This document shows positions 1 to 10,738 of a DNA stretch of 64,000 nucleotides, one piece after another. Position numbers and translations under genes: made by a program. The notes below the pieces were generated by a model. That model was not told the origin of the DNA. It was given only the letters and a program-made list of their open reading frames with translations, and did no database searches. The stretch lies in the NCBI GenBank assembly GCA_036873135.1, contig JAPTYO010000004.1, forward strand, positions 34,009,105 to 34,073,104, in the 5' to 3' direction. The number at the start of each line of letters is the position of its first letter. The first letter of the stretch is position 1. The DNA comes from Clarkia xantiana subsp. parviflora (Eukaryota; Streptophyta; Magnoliopsida; Myrtales; Onagraceae).

Positions 1-312
1 CCGGAAACGGACGGTCGACGGCGAGAAGGGCAGACCGAGCAGCTGGGCGGGGCTGGGCCAAGGATGCAGCAAAGGGGCGACATGGGCGGAGCTTCGGATG
101 GCGGCTCCGGTCGTGGTCGGCGAGCTGGGATGGGAGGTCTGGGTCGGGATGGCGTAGCAGGAGGAGATCTGACTGGTCGCTGGTAGAAAGGGCGGTGGTG
201 GCTTGGCAGGTCTGATGGCCGGGAGCGGTGGACAGCGATGACCTGGAGCGGTGGCGACCGGCGGAGCTCCGGTGAGGACGGGGAAGACGACCGTTCGAAA
301 AAAAACAAGAGA

Positions 313-351
<39 letters not shown>

Positions 352-460
352 CCGGGCGAGCTAGCCGAGGTGGAACCGAAGGGCGGTGAGGATGGCAAGT
401 CTGATGGCCGGGAGCGGTGGCGAGGATGGCGGTGGTGCTCCGGGACGGGATTGAAGCTGC
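1..460. other. GC-rich block with imperfect repeats, no supported gene
   Basis: This block is much richer in G and C than anything near it. It repeats the phrase gtctgatggccgggagcggt at about 210 and 400. On the minus strand it reads as a pyrimidine-rich leader followed by proline- and serine-coding triplets, a composition seen in plant 5' UTRs and first exons. No ORF shows a recognisable domain, and the 108-aa plus ORF at 238-564 is built from the GA repeat. It could be the edge of a gene that continues to the left of the window. Confidence 0.4.
309..349. repeat. GA microsatellite
   Basis: An almost pure (GA)n run of about 40 bp, (CT)n on the minus strand. Such runs are common in plant 5' UTRs and promoters. 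It explains the ERERERER stretch in the overlapping ORF. Confidence 0.9.
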
Positions 461-1476
461 GACTAAAAAACCAATATAACATTTTCAAAATAAATATTTT
501 CAAAAATATCAAAAATAATTCTTTTTTTCAAATATGGCATACCACACAGGTCCGACCTGCGTAGATTCTGCCCACCGTACCTACTACAAAAAGTAGGAGA
601 AAAACTACGGTAGCTCGGCGCCACCACGTCCTGCCTCTTCACTCTCTCACATGTTGTGATGTGGGATCCAATAAAATGGGTCCCACATAAAAAATTATGT
701 GAGTGGTGAAGGGGCAGAACGTGGTGGCGCCGAGTCACCGAAGAAAAGCTCAAAAAGTAGTCAGGCAGTGGCACAGCAAACCCCTAGGTTGGGTCCACTT
801 AGAACTTTTATTTTTCCTAAACTAAATAATATTTTAAAGAAGTGTTTTTTAATGTGAAAAATATTTTTTAAATATGTATAATTTGAAAAATAAATAAATT
901 TAAATGTATCAATTATTTAAAATAAGAAAAAACTAAAAAAATATAATTATACTTTGATTTAATTAAAAAATAATATTTGACAAAACTAGTAAATTTATTT
1001 TTAACGCACAAGAATCAATTAAAGTGTTAAGTTCATTAAATAATATTTAATATTTTATCTCCTTAAATTTATTATAATATTTTTATTTTCTAAAATATTG
1101 GTTTTGATGCATTGAAAAAATAATTTTATTAGATTTTTCATGTGTTATTTTTAAATTAAATTAAATCAAACAAAATTATAATTCTTTAGCTTTTTTATTT
1201 TAGAAAACTATATTTTGATGCATTTATAAATTTCTTATTTTTTTCAATTAATTACTATTTTAACATATTAAAAAATAATATTCACTTTAAAAAATAATGT
1301 TTAAAATATTATTTAGTTTAAAATAAATAGAATCCTCAAAAGTTAGTGGGCCCCAACCTAGGGTGGACAAAACCCACGCAGGTCAGACCTGCGTGGTATG
1401 TTATTTCTGAAAAAAAAATTACTTTTGATATTTTTGAAAATATTTTATTTAAAAATGTTATATTGGTTTTTTAGTC
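461..1476. mobile_element. Foldback MULE-like element with long inverted repeats
   Basis: The sequence starts GACTAAAAAACCAATATAAC and ends with its reverse complement. It is flanked by a perfect 9-bp direct repeat, tgaagctgc (452-460 and 1477-1485). Inverted similarity continues inward through most of the element, so it is a foldback rather than an element with short TIRs. A 9-bp TSD with long TIRs is the hallmark of Mutator-like elements. It has no transposase ORF, so it is non-autonomous. The left arm is interrupted by a smaller element at 597-751. Both arms carry the palindromic core gcaggtcNgacctgc (or a one-base variant) close to the tip. Confidence 0.85.
597..751. mobile_element. 155-bp MULE-type MITE nested in the foldback element
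   Basis: It is flanked by a perfect 9-bp repeat, aaaaagtag (588-596 and 752-760). The TIRs begin GAGAAAAACTACGGTAGCTC on the left and GAGCTTTTCTTCGGTGACTC on the reverse-complemented right, then share CGGCGCCACCACGT. It has no coding capacity. A sister copy of nearly the same length lies at 33592-33748. Confidence 0.8.
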
Positions 1477-1485
1477 TGAAGCTGC

Positions 1486-1861
1486 TGTAATGAAGAAGAT
1501 AGAAAAAAGTTTTTTTTTTTTGCAAAGCATAAAAAGACAAATTTCACACGAAATTCGAGATAACCAGTTTTATTAATGTTGATGTATTTTTCTGTGTGTC
1601 CTTTACAATGTAAACCTAGACCCCTATTTATACTAAAAACCTAGTCTAGATTACATATAAAATTTAAATAAAAAATGCTAACAGATAATTATTCTAGAGA
1701 ATATTCCTAAGGATATTTATCTTTACAGATAATTATTTTTTTTAATAAAAAAATAATATTTAGGGTTGACGCATTTTTGGAGACTTTGCGGCTTGACGCG
1801 TCCGGAATTTGACGTATCATGTGTAACGTCGTTACGTCCGGGTCAAAATCGAGTGTTCACA
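1486..1861 (-). repeat. LTR fragment inserted in a Copia gag (minus strand)
   Basis: On the minus strand this begins TGTGAACACTCGATTTTGAC at 1861, exactly where the Copia gag reading frame upstream becomes unrelated sequence. A TATA-like tataaatag lies on the minus strand at 1624-1632, followed by a leader-like tract. The start resembles that of the LTR-like block at 4132 (TGTAAACACCTAATTTTGGT). I could not place the 3' end or a TSD, so it may be a solo or truncated LTR. Confidence 0.5.
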
Positions 1862-2224
1862 CATGATTCCATTAGTAATCTCATCAGAAACCGAGTTAAT
1901 AATCCAACCACGCACAACAACATCACATCTATCCCACAGACAATGAAACTTATGCAAGTAAGAATCCTTAGAGCATGATCTAGTGACAAAACCGAGTTTG
2001 TTCTTGCCTAAGAGAATAATTTGCATACCACGACTCCACTTTCGATAATTCTTAGTCCCAGATAACTTCAAAGCAATCAAACTTTGGCCAGGGTTATCAG
2101 AACTATGAAGAAATAAGGGATGAAATGAATGAACCTTGCTGGCGAAATCGACGTTCACGGCTTGATCGGCTGGGATGACCACAGAAGAGTCACCAATCTC
2201 CATTTGCTTCGTAGGATCCGACAT
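1862..2224 (-). pseudogene. Copia gag N-terminal fragment
   Basis: This encodes the first part of a Copia-type gag polyprotein (Retrotran_gag_3 type), the nucleocapsid precursor that packages element RNA. The diagnostic stretch is LIALKLSGTKNYRKWSRGMQ at about residues 50-69, followed later by WIINSVS. The ORF starts at an ATG in the usual position downstream of the PBS and leader. Around residue 118 it runs into the inserted LTR, so the rest of gag and all of pol are missing. It belongs with the PBS at 2546-2556 and the LTR at 2557 onward. Confidence 0.75.
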
Positions 2225-2289
2225 ATCTCAAGAAGGGGAATGTACGATCAAACCGAATAGAGCCGGAAATCAGTCGAAGGGACGCCAAG

Positions 2290-2482
2290 AAGATCCGTCA
2301 AGGAAACGAACATGGAAGATCAGAAGCACAAAAAATACCAGGTGCGAGGAATCGAACCGACGGAGACGATCCAATTCCTCACAAGATTCGTCAAGGAAAC
2401 GAACATGCAAGATCAGAAGCATAATAAAACACCAGTGTGAGGAATCGAACCGACGGAGACGATCCAATTCCTCACAAGATCA
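2290..2482 (-). repeat. Tandem duplication of about 93 bp in a Copia leader
   Basis: The block gaggaatcgaaccgacggag is seen at about 2347 and again at about 2440, each preceded by a related tcaaggaaacgaacatg segment; a further partial copy starts near 2293. It lies between PBS and gag, so it is a leader duplication. Confidence 0.75.
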
Positions 2483-2545
2483 CTACAGAAATGTCGCAGC
2501 GGAAAGACGAGCACCGGGATCGCATCAGCAAGGCGAACCCTGCCA

Positions 2546-2556
2546 CTCTGATACCA
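2546..2556 (-). other. Primer-binding site (tRNA-iMet type)
   Basis: The minus strand reads tggtatcagag directly after the LTR end ...aaca. This matches the usual plant Copia primer-binding site, complementary to the 3' end of initiator methionine tRNA. It fixes the element orientation as minus and the LTR boundary at 2557. Confidence 0.85.
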
Positions 2557-2880
2557 TGTTAACTTTACATACCCTAGCATGGCGAAGAGAGTAGACGAAT
2601 CGCATCGAGAGAGAAAGCGAAAGGACGCAGAGCACTTGCGGATCATTGGAACCAGTTCCTTCACTGGGTGGTTCCTCACCTAATTTAACACTAAGGTAAC
2701 CTGGACCGGGTCGGTCCGGGTTTAGCCCACAATCCATACAGCGTGAAGGAACCAATCCCAATCTAAACAAAACAAAACAAGACAAGGCCCAATCAAACAG
2801 TCTGGGCCAAACTAACAAACCATCCTATTGAAATAAAGCAAATAGAAAGAAAATGAGAGCCCAGCTTGACAACGGGCTAG
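2557..2880 (-). repeat. Copia 5' LTR (minus strand, outer end uncertain)
   Basis: The inner edge is fixed by the PBS. The outer edge lies somewhere near 2820-2890, where minus-strand TG dinucleotides follow a gggctc-rich stretch. No matching 3' LTR was seen, so the element is truncated. Confidence 0.55.
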
Positions 2881-3045
2881 ACCACACCCAATATTTATAA
2901 CTTATGTAAAAAAAATGTCTATGCAAAGCTTGAATTAACAAGTAATAGTTATTTACCCGTGTGTTGTACATAATTGTATTTTAATGAAAACTTATATTAT
3001 AATGTCATAAATTTGTGTATTGTCTAGAAATTCATTTTTTTTCAA
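2881..3045. other. Short AT-rich intergenic stretch
   Basis: No gene. A degenerate motif resembling a Helitron 3' hairpin (gttatttacccgtgtgttg) occurs near 2949-2967, too weak to call. Confidence 0.3.
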
Positions 3046-4031
3046 GGATTAATGGGTCTTATGATGTCATATGTTTGACCAGTGTTGGTTTTTGATGTCA
3101 TATGTTTTATTTTGTAAGTTTTTGGTGTCAAACGTTTGCATTTTGTAGGCTTTTAGTGCATCCGTTAGTCAAATGTTAAGTTTAACCGTTAAATACTTTT
3201 ATTTTGTTCAATTTAGTCCTCAAATTTATACACTTAACTTTTAATTTTTGCAATTTAGTCATAAAATAACTCAATTGGACCCTAGGGAGCAATTGGGTTA
3301 ACCCAATTAAACCCTTGGATCCAATTGAATTAAGGGAAAAGAACCTATTTACTGTCTCAAGTTTGCCTCATGTTTCAGTTTGGTGTCTGGCGTTTAAATT
3401 GAGTGTCCCAGGTTTCATTTTGGTTGATATTTGGTGTCTCAGTGTGATTACTGTAGAGAAGCCAATCCCGACTTTCATATCCGAGCTCCCAAGCATGCTC
3501 CCTTCTCATCACTTTGTCGGGACCATCACCTAAGAAGTGGCCACATTTGGCCAAGTAAATCATGCTTTGTTGTCGCTCGAAATCGCTCTGCTGGAAACTT
3601 TTTTTTTATGTTCAACTTTTGGGTGAAATTTTGACGATTTTGTGAAAAGTAAAAAGTGATGGATTATAAGTGGGTGAGTCGGTTAATAGAAATGGTTGAA
3701 AGAAGAGGAAAAGACGCGCGGAGACACCAAATTTTAACAAAAATGAAACCTGGGACAGTCCATATCAACACTTTAATCCTGAGACACCAAACTGAAACAT
3801 GAGGTAAACTGAGACACTAAATAGGTTCTTTTCTCTTGAATTAACCCAATTGAACCCTTGGGTCTAATTGACCTACAAAATTATTTAATGGTCAAACTTA
3901 ACATTTGACTAATAGATGCACCAAAAGCCTACAAAATGCAAACATTTGACACAAAAAACCTACAAAATAAAACATATGACATCAAAAACCAACACTGGTC
4001 AAATACATGACACCAAAAAACTCTTTAACCC
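3046..4031. mobile_element. Foldback MULE-like element interrupted by a second MULE
   Basis: The ends ggattaatgggtc... and ...ctctttaaccc are inverted copies. The inverted similarity extends at least 150 bp inward (the gatgtcatatg, gaccagtgttgg and gcattttgtaggc blocks). The core contains the tttgttcaatttagtcc motif also seen in the elements at 7932-8734 and 22312-23059. The flanking 9-mers ttttttcaa and attttttaa agree at 7 of 9 positions, consistent with a degraded 9-bp TSD. It carries no coding sequence. Confidence 0.7.
3334..3835. mobile_element. 502-bp MULE-like element nested in another MULE
   Basis: It is flanked by the perfect 9-bp duplication ttgaattaa (3325-3333 and 3836-3844). The TIRs are about 105 bp, opening GGGAAAAGAACCTATTTA on the left and GAGAAAAGAACCTATTTA on the reverse-complemented right. 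Between the TIRs lies about 290 bp of unrelated, non-repetitive sequence with no clear protein; it could be captured DNA. Confidence 0.85.
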
Positions 4032-4131
4032 ATTTTTTAAATTATAATAGTATATTAAATAAACATATATCTTATCGTTAATTAATTTTATTTCAGTATT
4101 ATATGTAAGTTATAAATATATGGTATAATAT

Positions 4132-5133
4132 TGTAAACACCTAATTTTGGTCCGCGCGTAGCACGTTCAAAATGTCATATGTGACGCGCTAAAAAGAGAA
4201 GTATTTAAATATGGAAGGCCGCGAAGTTTCTAAAGATAAGACTGGCTTAAAATATGATAGTGTATATGCATTAATTATTTTAAAATATTCAGAAAATATA
4301 TTATGTGTATTTATGGTAAAATACATAAATATATATTTATATTTTCGGAATATTAATGGTGCATATTTTTCAGATTTTATTTTCTTAATTTAGGGACCTA
4401 GTTTAGCTATAAATAGGGTCCTAATATATGTAAAAAACAAACACAAAAAGGAGGAATACATGAAGCATCAACATTTTTTTTTTTGATCGAAGATAGTTCT
4501 AATGTTTTATATACTGTAGCCTTAAAACTAATCTGTTTTCTACTTGTTATTATATATTCAATTGCTCTTGTTTAACTTTTCTTATTATTGTATTATATAT
4601 GCATGACGATGATGGTTCAAGATAGGATTAATATAGCTTACTAAAAAGTTGGATGAATAGGGACCGTAATAAAAAAAATTGTTTATGCCATTTGTCTTCT
4701 ATTGTGAGAGTAGTTGGTGTCTCCTGCTTCGTCGTCCATCACTATCTCGAAACATCCTCCATCTGCTGCCATCCTCTCATCCTAGATGCCCTCATGCTGA
4801 TCTTCGTCATTTTGGTGCTTTCTACAGTGATCCAACATCTCCTCTGCCTGACACCTTTCATCACCAACCTCGCTCCGTCGCTACCCAACTGTGCCGCTCG
4901 TCCAGATTCCGGCCTTCAGATCTCCTCCCCTCCATACCTGTCCATTCAGTCCCGACCGCAACTCATTACCCTATTGGGTTTTGTTTGTCTTGAATTTATT
5001 GGGTTGTTTATTAATCATGTTAAGCCCATTACTTGTTAGCTTTGGGTCTTGATTTGGTCGTATTATATATATATATATATATAATATATATAGTGGGCGG
5101 TGGCTACATATTATTGTGGCGGTGGCCACTGTG

Positions 5134-5188
<55 letters not shown>

Positions 5189-5803
5189 TTAGGGCAACAA
5201 GGTCAAGCTGCCGTGTGTGAGAGGAGCTGTGCGTAGTCTTCCTAGGGTTCAACAGAGAGAAAGCGGCTGTGCTTTGTGCGAGAGGTTTGGCTTAGGCGAG
5301 TGTTTAATTAGAGCGTGTGTAATAGGTCTCTACATGTATTGTGAGAGTGAGTGCTCTATGTGGTCTCGTCTTGTAAACTACGGTGTTGATTGTGCTAGAG
5401 AAGTGGTGCTCCTCCTTTGCCCGTGGACGTAGGTCGCATTGACCGAACCACGTTAAATCTTGTGTTCTTTATTGTTTTCTTTTAATGTATTTAAGTGGTT
5501 ATTTTATATATTTTAAACTTAAACTGTAGATTTAACTTAGTTGTGTAATTATTTTAGGTGTCTAAAGTATAATTTTTAATAAAATTGATTATAATTGGTA
5601 TTAATTTGTTTGGGTAAAAAAAATAAGAAACTTGGCAAATTGTGAATAGAGTACCGAAATGGCGAAATTATTATCATGTATTTTAATATGTAATAGAACC
5701 CCCGAACTCATGTTTCTGATCGTAGACCGATTTTATACCTAGGTGTTTAATTCGTTATCCGCTTAGGTAATTTAGTATTCTAGTTAGCCTTATAATTAAC
5801 TAG
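4132..5803 (+). repeat. Candidate LTR (Gypsy-like), degenerate
   Basis: It opens TGTAAACACCTAATTTTGGT and has a TATA-like ctataaataggg near 4408-4419. It contains two AT microsatellites and the tract gtggacgtaggtcgcattga near 5424, which resembles a retrotransposon U5 region, and ends just before a PBS-like tggcgactc at 5804. No second copy is present, so this is probably a solo or truncated LTR, or two LTR fragments stacked together. The ORF at 4653-5039 inside it has no domain and I do not treat it as a gene. Confidence 0.35.
5064..5184. repeat. Two TA microsatellites
   Basis: Pure or nearly pure TA runs at about 5064-5092 and 5134-5184, separated by a short gtggcggtggc-rich spacer. Confidence 0.85.
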
Positions 5804-5812
5804 TGGCGACTC
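5804..5812 (+). other. PBS-like tggcgactc
   Basis: The motif tggcgactc resembles a PBS complementary to tRNA-Arg, as used by some plant Gypsy (Tat/Ogre) elements. It follows the candidate LTR at 4132. No coding region follows. Confidence 0.3.
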
Positions 5813-6697
5813 TTTTCAAAATCCACGTTTTTCGAAACGTAAACGCCATAGGTTAGATTTAGGTCTGACAAATATATCATTTGAGAGGTCATCACATCCA
5901 CTTTCACATGAAAAAGTTCATTCATAAAACGGACTTCAGAGTACCTTAAGTTATGACTATTTGATTACATTATTTAAGAATAGATAATATTATTATAATA
6001 AATAAAAATAAATTAAAAATATTTTTTAGACAAGAAAATATATAATATTATTTAATGAAGTGATTATTAATAAATAAAACAACAATAGTTTCTATTTAAA
6101 TTATATAAATTGTACCAAACCTAAGATCGACAACTGAAAAATATATTAGGCAAAAAAAACTATATATATTACACCCAAAACCAAATTAAAGTATACGATT
6201 ATCATTATCAGACGCGTGTAAATTGTAATAACATTATGCACCGAGTTTCCCTTTTTCAAATACCATCATAAATATAAAATACACATAATTAATAATATTA
6301 TATAAAATATATAAAAAAACTATATAAATATGAAAATATATATATAAACTATATAAAATGTTCATTATATTTGCATAAAATATTTTTTTACGTACATTTA
6401 AATTTTTATATATTATATACCTCATTTATTTATATGTTTTAAACTAGTTGTTGTCAGCCTATTTTCTAATTTTTCGTAAAAAAAATGGACGAAAATTACA
6501 CATGTAATTTGCATGTGATATTTTAAACAAATTTAATTTTTAAAAGACGACTTTGTCCTATCATTCATTCATTCCACTATCAGTGCTTCTCTTCATGTAA
6601 CTTCATCTTCACAGTAATTACTCCTAACTAAAACCGATTTGACAGACACAATAAGAAGCAGATGAGAAAGAATTATGATTGTAGAATAACAATTACT
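5813..6697. other. AT-rich region without genes
   Basis: A very AT-rich stretch with many ATATA runs. The 63-aa ORF at 6234-6425 consists largely of Ile, Tyr and Phe and is a composition artefact. I see no promoter, RNA gene or repeat boundary. Confidence 0.5.
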
Positions 6698-7776
6698 TAG
6701 GGCTGGGCATAAAAACCGGTTTGGGCGAACCGAACCGAACCGGAACCGAACCAATACAAACCGGTTCTGACTGAACCGGTTCTTAAATGGTTCGGTTTTG
6801 ATAAGGAATATATGGAGCGGTTTTCAACTGGTTCAAAACAGGTTCCGAACCGGTTTTGAACCAGTTTTTCAGAACCACTTTTATTACATAAAGCCTAAAT
6901 TGTTAAATAGTAACACACTCTTGCATCTTTTTTTTTTTGGTAGATTAAAGGGCCATAAACAAGCCGAGTATCCGGCAAGCTCGACTCGACTCAGTTTACT
7001 CGAGCTCGAACTCGACCGAGCCTTAATTTTTCAAGCTCGAGCTCGACTCGGTGCCATACTTGACATGTTCGAGTTCGGCTCGATAAGGTTAAAAATTCAA
7101 TTAAATAATAAATGGTGCATCTTAGCTCGAGGTCGAACTCTTCATCGACTCAATATATACATATATAATATTATTACGTAAAACTCGAAAAACTCAAACT
7201 CGAACTCGACTCGAATATGCAAAACAAAAAAACTCGATTAGGCTCGCGAGCCTCTCGAGTCGAGTACAAGTGAACTCGAACTCGACTCGGTATCAAAAAA
7301 AGTTCAGATCGACTCAAAATTTAGCGAGTCGAATTTGAATATCGACCAAACCGATCTCGAGAAGCTCACGAGTAGCTTGAATCGTTTACACTCATAGGGT
7401 AGATCCTTCACTATTTGGGTTTGGTTCATATTGGATATATAAGTGGTCGTAGCAGATTTGTTTGCTTATATATAGTTATTATATATTATGTTAGTTCATA
7501 TCAGTTCTACAGTCAATTGAGTTTAGTTTTGAACTCGAAACATAACTTAGGAATAGTTCTATATTGGCCGTATATTTTGAATTTTAGTAAAAAATAATGA
7601 AAAAAGGTTCAAAACCGGTTCGAACCGGTTCAAAACCGGTTCTCCTATGGTTCGGTTTTAGGACCTAAAATCTGGTTCGGTTCTTACTTGGTACAGAAAA
7701 CCAACTAAACCTAAAATCTGGTTCCGGTTCAGTTCTGAACCGGTTCGGCCAAGAACCGAACCATGCCCAGCCCTAT
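6698..7776. mobile_element. Non-autonomous hAT element
   Basis: It starts tagggctgggca and ends tgcccagcccta, followed by one extra base. An 8-bp direct repeat, caattact, is present at 6690-6697 and 7777-7784. An 8-bp TSD and TIRs of this form are typical of plant hAT elements. Both sub-terminal regions are packed with short aaccggtt / ccgaaccgg repeats, as expected for transposase-binding regions of this superfamily. No transposase ORF is present, and another hAT-like element sits inside. Confidence 0.8.
6947..7397. mobile_element. hAT-like element nested in a hAT element
   Basis: A block of dense gagctcgaactcgactcg-type repeats, in inverted arrangement, interrupts the outer element. The edges share ggtagatt (6939-6946) and ggtagatc (7398-7405), an 8-bp TSD with one mismatch. 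Both ends carry related tracts (ataaacaagccgag and, reversed, gtaaacgattcaag). No coding sequence. Confidence 0.55.
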
Positions 7777-7931
7777 CAATTACTCATGGATTAAGTACAT
7801 GTCTCGTGAAAAGTCAATTGATTTCCCCAATCTCATCATTCTTCACTCTGAATCATCACCCACGATTCTAAACCCTACTGGTCATTTGATTAAGTCCACT
7901 TCCAACGTCTATTCATCAAAAAATTAATTAA

Positions 7932-8734
7932 GGCTTAATATGTCTTTTTGTCTAAAATCTTTGACAACTTTTGAATTTTAATCTAATATTTTTTGATCTA
8001 GTTTTAGTACCATATGTTTGGCAACTTTTGTCTTTTTTGTCCATCCGCCAGTTGACTATCAATATGACCGTTAAATAGTCACGTGACTTGCACAAGCCTA
8101 GCCCCAAATTTTCATTTTGTTCAGTTTAGTTCTCAAATTTATTGTCCTTACATTTTTTTTTGCAATTTAGCCCTTAAACATTATCAACCACACCCTAGGA
8201 CTAATTACCTAACCATGGTCCGACCCATGGCTAGGCCGGACCATGGTCCGGCAACCCTAACCATGGTCCGGCCTAGCCATGGGTCGGACCATGACTAAGC
8301 CAATTTAACATTAGGTCCAATTGACCCAATTGGACCCTAGGGCTAAATTGACCTAGTCATGGTCCGACTCATGGCTAGGTCGGACCATGGTTAGGGTCGC
8401 CCAGTTCCGGAAACCCTAGCCATGGTCCCACCTAGCTATGGGATAGACCATGACTAGGTCAACTTAGTCCTAGGGTGCGGTTATAATTTTTTAGGGCTAA
8501 ATTGCAAAAATAAAAAGTTTGGACAATAAATTTGAGAACTAAACTGAACAAAATGAAAATTTGGGGCTAGGCATGTGCAAGTTACGTGACTATTTAACGG
8601 TCAAACTGACAGTCAACTAACGGATAGATCAAAACTAAAAAATTGTCTAACATATAATACCAAAACTGAATAAAAAAATGTTTGATCAAACGTAAAATTT
8701 GTCAAAGACATTAGAGTAAAAGAACTCTTAACCC
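7932..8734. mobile_element. Foldback MULE-like element, 803 bp
   Basis: Almost the whole element is an inverted repeat. It starts ggcttaatatgtctttttg and ends with the inverse of gggttaagagttcttttac. The flanking 9-mers attaattaa (7923-7931) and gttaattaa (8735-8743) differ at one base. The central part is an array of catggtccgac / ggtccgaccatgg palindromes. The arms contain the tttgttcagtttagtt block shared with the elements at 3046 and 22312. No coding sequence. Confidence 0.8.
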
Positions 8735-8818
8735 GTTAATTAAGCGGCTCACAATACCCTTTTGCTGCACAGGTTGCTCCCTTTCGTTTTCTCAAACGAG
8801 TGTTTCTGACTTTTGTTC

Positions 8819-9849
8819 TGTTGGACAACTTGTTCTTGAATTGGCCCAAGCCCAAGTGCAAGAATACAAGTTGTACTTGTATGAATTATATTGAAAATGC
8901 CGTGAGTGTGGTTAGTGTCCCACACCGACCAGTTTTCAATAATTTGCATAGTATATATAGTGGACACCATCTTAAAGTGGTAACTAATTACTAGATGGAA
9001 GGCTCTCTCTACACGCACGTGCGCAGGGGGTGCAAATCACCGGATCTGAAGCACACCCCGGTAGTCCTGGCTTGTGTGCGTGCCCGCGACGTTCGTACAC
9101 GATTGTCGGCCCGAAAAACCTATCTCGCATGAGCCCGGTTTTGCTAACATAATATTCTGTCAATATAGCAAACTGAAAATTACCTGCTTTAGTGATGTCC
9201 ATATACATCAAATGGTGAAATTTGGCGTGAATATTCAGTGTATATTTTTTATATGGCCGAAATATTGGTCAGTTTATACACTGTCCAAATTTGGTTGAGC
9301 AATCCCTGCACTATAAATATAATGGTATTCCTTCAGTTTTTGAACAACATAAAAATCCAAAATTTTGCTCTCAAAATCCGAAATTTTCTTACTCCTACGG
9401 CGCGCGGTGCTTTTGTCTGTTTATCTCAAATTTCGTAACTGCTAGTTGTTCAGGTTTAATCCTTGTTCTGAGATTCAATTTTCTTATTATTTTCTCTCCG
9501 AATCTCACATTCTCTTTTGAGTTCAGGTACTGTTCGGTTCGGTTGGACGAACTGTATGCATGTTTCGTTTCAACGACACTGTTGTATCCTGGGAGGTGAT
9601 CGCCCCTGGGTTAAACCTCGTTGCATAGCCTGATGGTGGGGTGGGGCGAAATTGCCTTAAGGAGAGCGTGGTCAGCACGTGCCTCAGTAAAAATCGTCTT
9701 TCCCATTCGATCTACGGATCGCTAATTTCGGTTTTCATACACATGCAAATTACTCGTTAATTGTATGTTGAACACCGAATAAAAATTAAACGGACGTTTG
9801 TCCTACATATTTTTCAGAATTACTGTGTTACCCCTGTTTTCGACTAACA
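8819..9849 (+). repeat. 5' LTR of Copia D
   Basis: 1031 bp, TG...CA type, matched along its length by the 3' LTR. It lacks an insert of about 38 bp (tttttttgtttattgcc) present in the 3' LTR near 13716-13753. The sequence directly after it, atcttaaggc, is not a canonical iMet PBS. Confidence 0.9.
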
Positions 9850-9925
9850 ATCTTAAGGCAATTTCGTTAGTTCGATTACATAGGGTTTATTCTGAAATAT
9901 TTGTGTGTTGTTGGTCTCAGATATT

Positions 9926-10738
9926 ATGGACAACAACAACGGTGATGTTGTTCAGACCACAGGAGATGTCGCTCTGGTGACGAGTATGACAAGTGTAGGG
10001 GCTGGACAAGGAAACCGAAAGTCGATGACTGTGGCTGAGGAGGTGCAGAGAATAACCACTCAAGAAGATTCTAAATCTTGCCACAATAATCTGAATCTGG
10101 TAACTGTCGTGTCGGAGGTGAACCTGATTGACTCCAACCCGAAAGAGTGGTGGCTGGACACCGGCGCCACTAAGCGTGTTTGCTCGAATAAGGATCTGTT
10201 CTTTAATTTTGAGGAAGCAGAATCCAAAGAGACCCTGTTCATGGGAAATTCGAGCACATCATCCATCAAGGGAAAAGGTACTGTGAAGCTGAAGATGACT
10301 TCTGGGAAAGAAGTTACTCTGACCAACGTGTTGCATGTTCCGGACATCCGGAAAAATTTAGTGTCTGGGGCCTTACTTGATAAGCATGGCTTCCGAATTG
10401 TTTTTCAGTCTGGTCAGTTTGTACTCTCTAAAAATAATGTCTATGTTGGGAAAGGCTATGAGAGTGCAGGTATGTATAAGATGTCTGTAATGGCCGTGGC
10501 GCCTAAAAAGAAGATTATGAATAAGAATGCTTCTTCTGCTTATATGCTTGAATCTCCTAATTTATGGCACGGTAAATTAGGACATGTTAATTACAAATCT
10601 TTGCGAAGATTGGTTAGCATGGATCATATCCCTAAATTCGAAACTGACAGAACACATAAGTGTGAAATATGTGTGGAAGCTAAGCTTACAAAAACTCTTT
10701 TCCTCAGGTTACAAGGAACACAAAACTTCTTGATTTAA
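9926..10738 (+). pseudogene. Copia D gag remnant, protease and GAG-pre-integrase
   Basis: The start chosen is the ATG at 9926. Only about 70 residues of gag remain before the aspartic protease, so the capsid and zinc-knuckle regions are deleted. The protease active site is WWLDTGATKRV near residue 75, with the Asp-Thr-Gly triad intact. The GAG-pre-integrase domain follows (LWHGKLGHVN, then CEICVEAK), forming the His-Cys zinc-binding site upstream of integrase. The frame is lost near 10700, where integrase continues in another frame. Confidence 0.85.

Noticed and set aside
4653..5039. 128-aa and 104-aa ORFs in an LTR-like block
   Set aside because: Two overlapping frames, no domain, no splice or promoter context of their own, and the DNA looks like LTR sequence.
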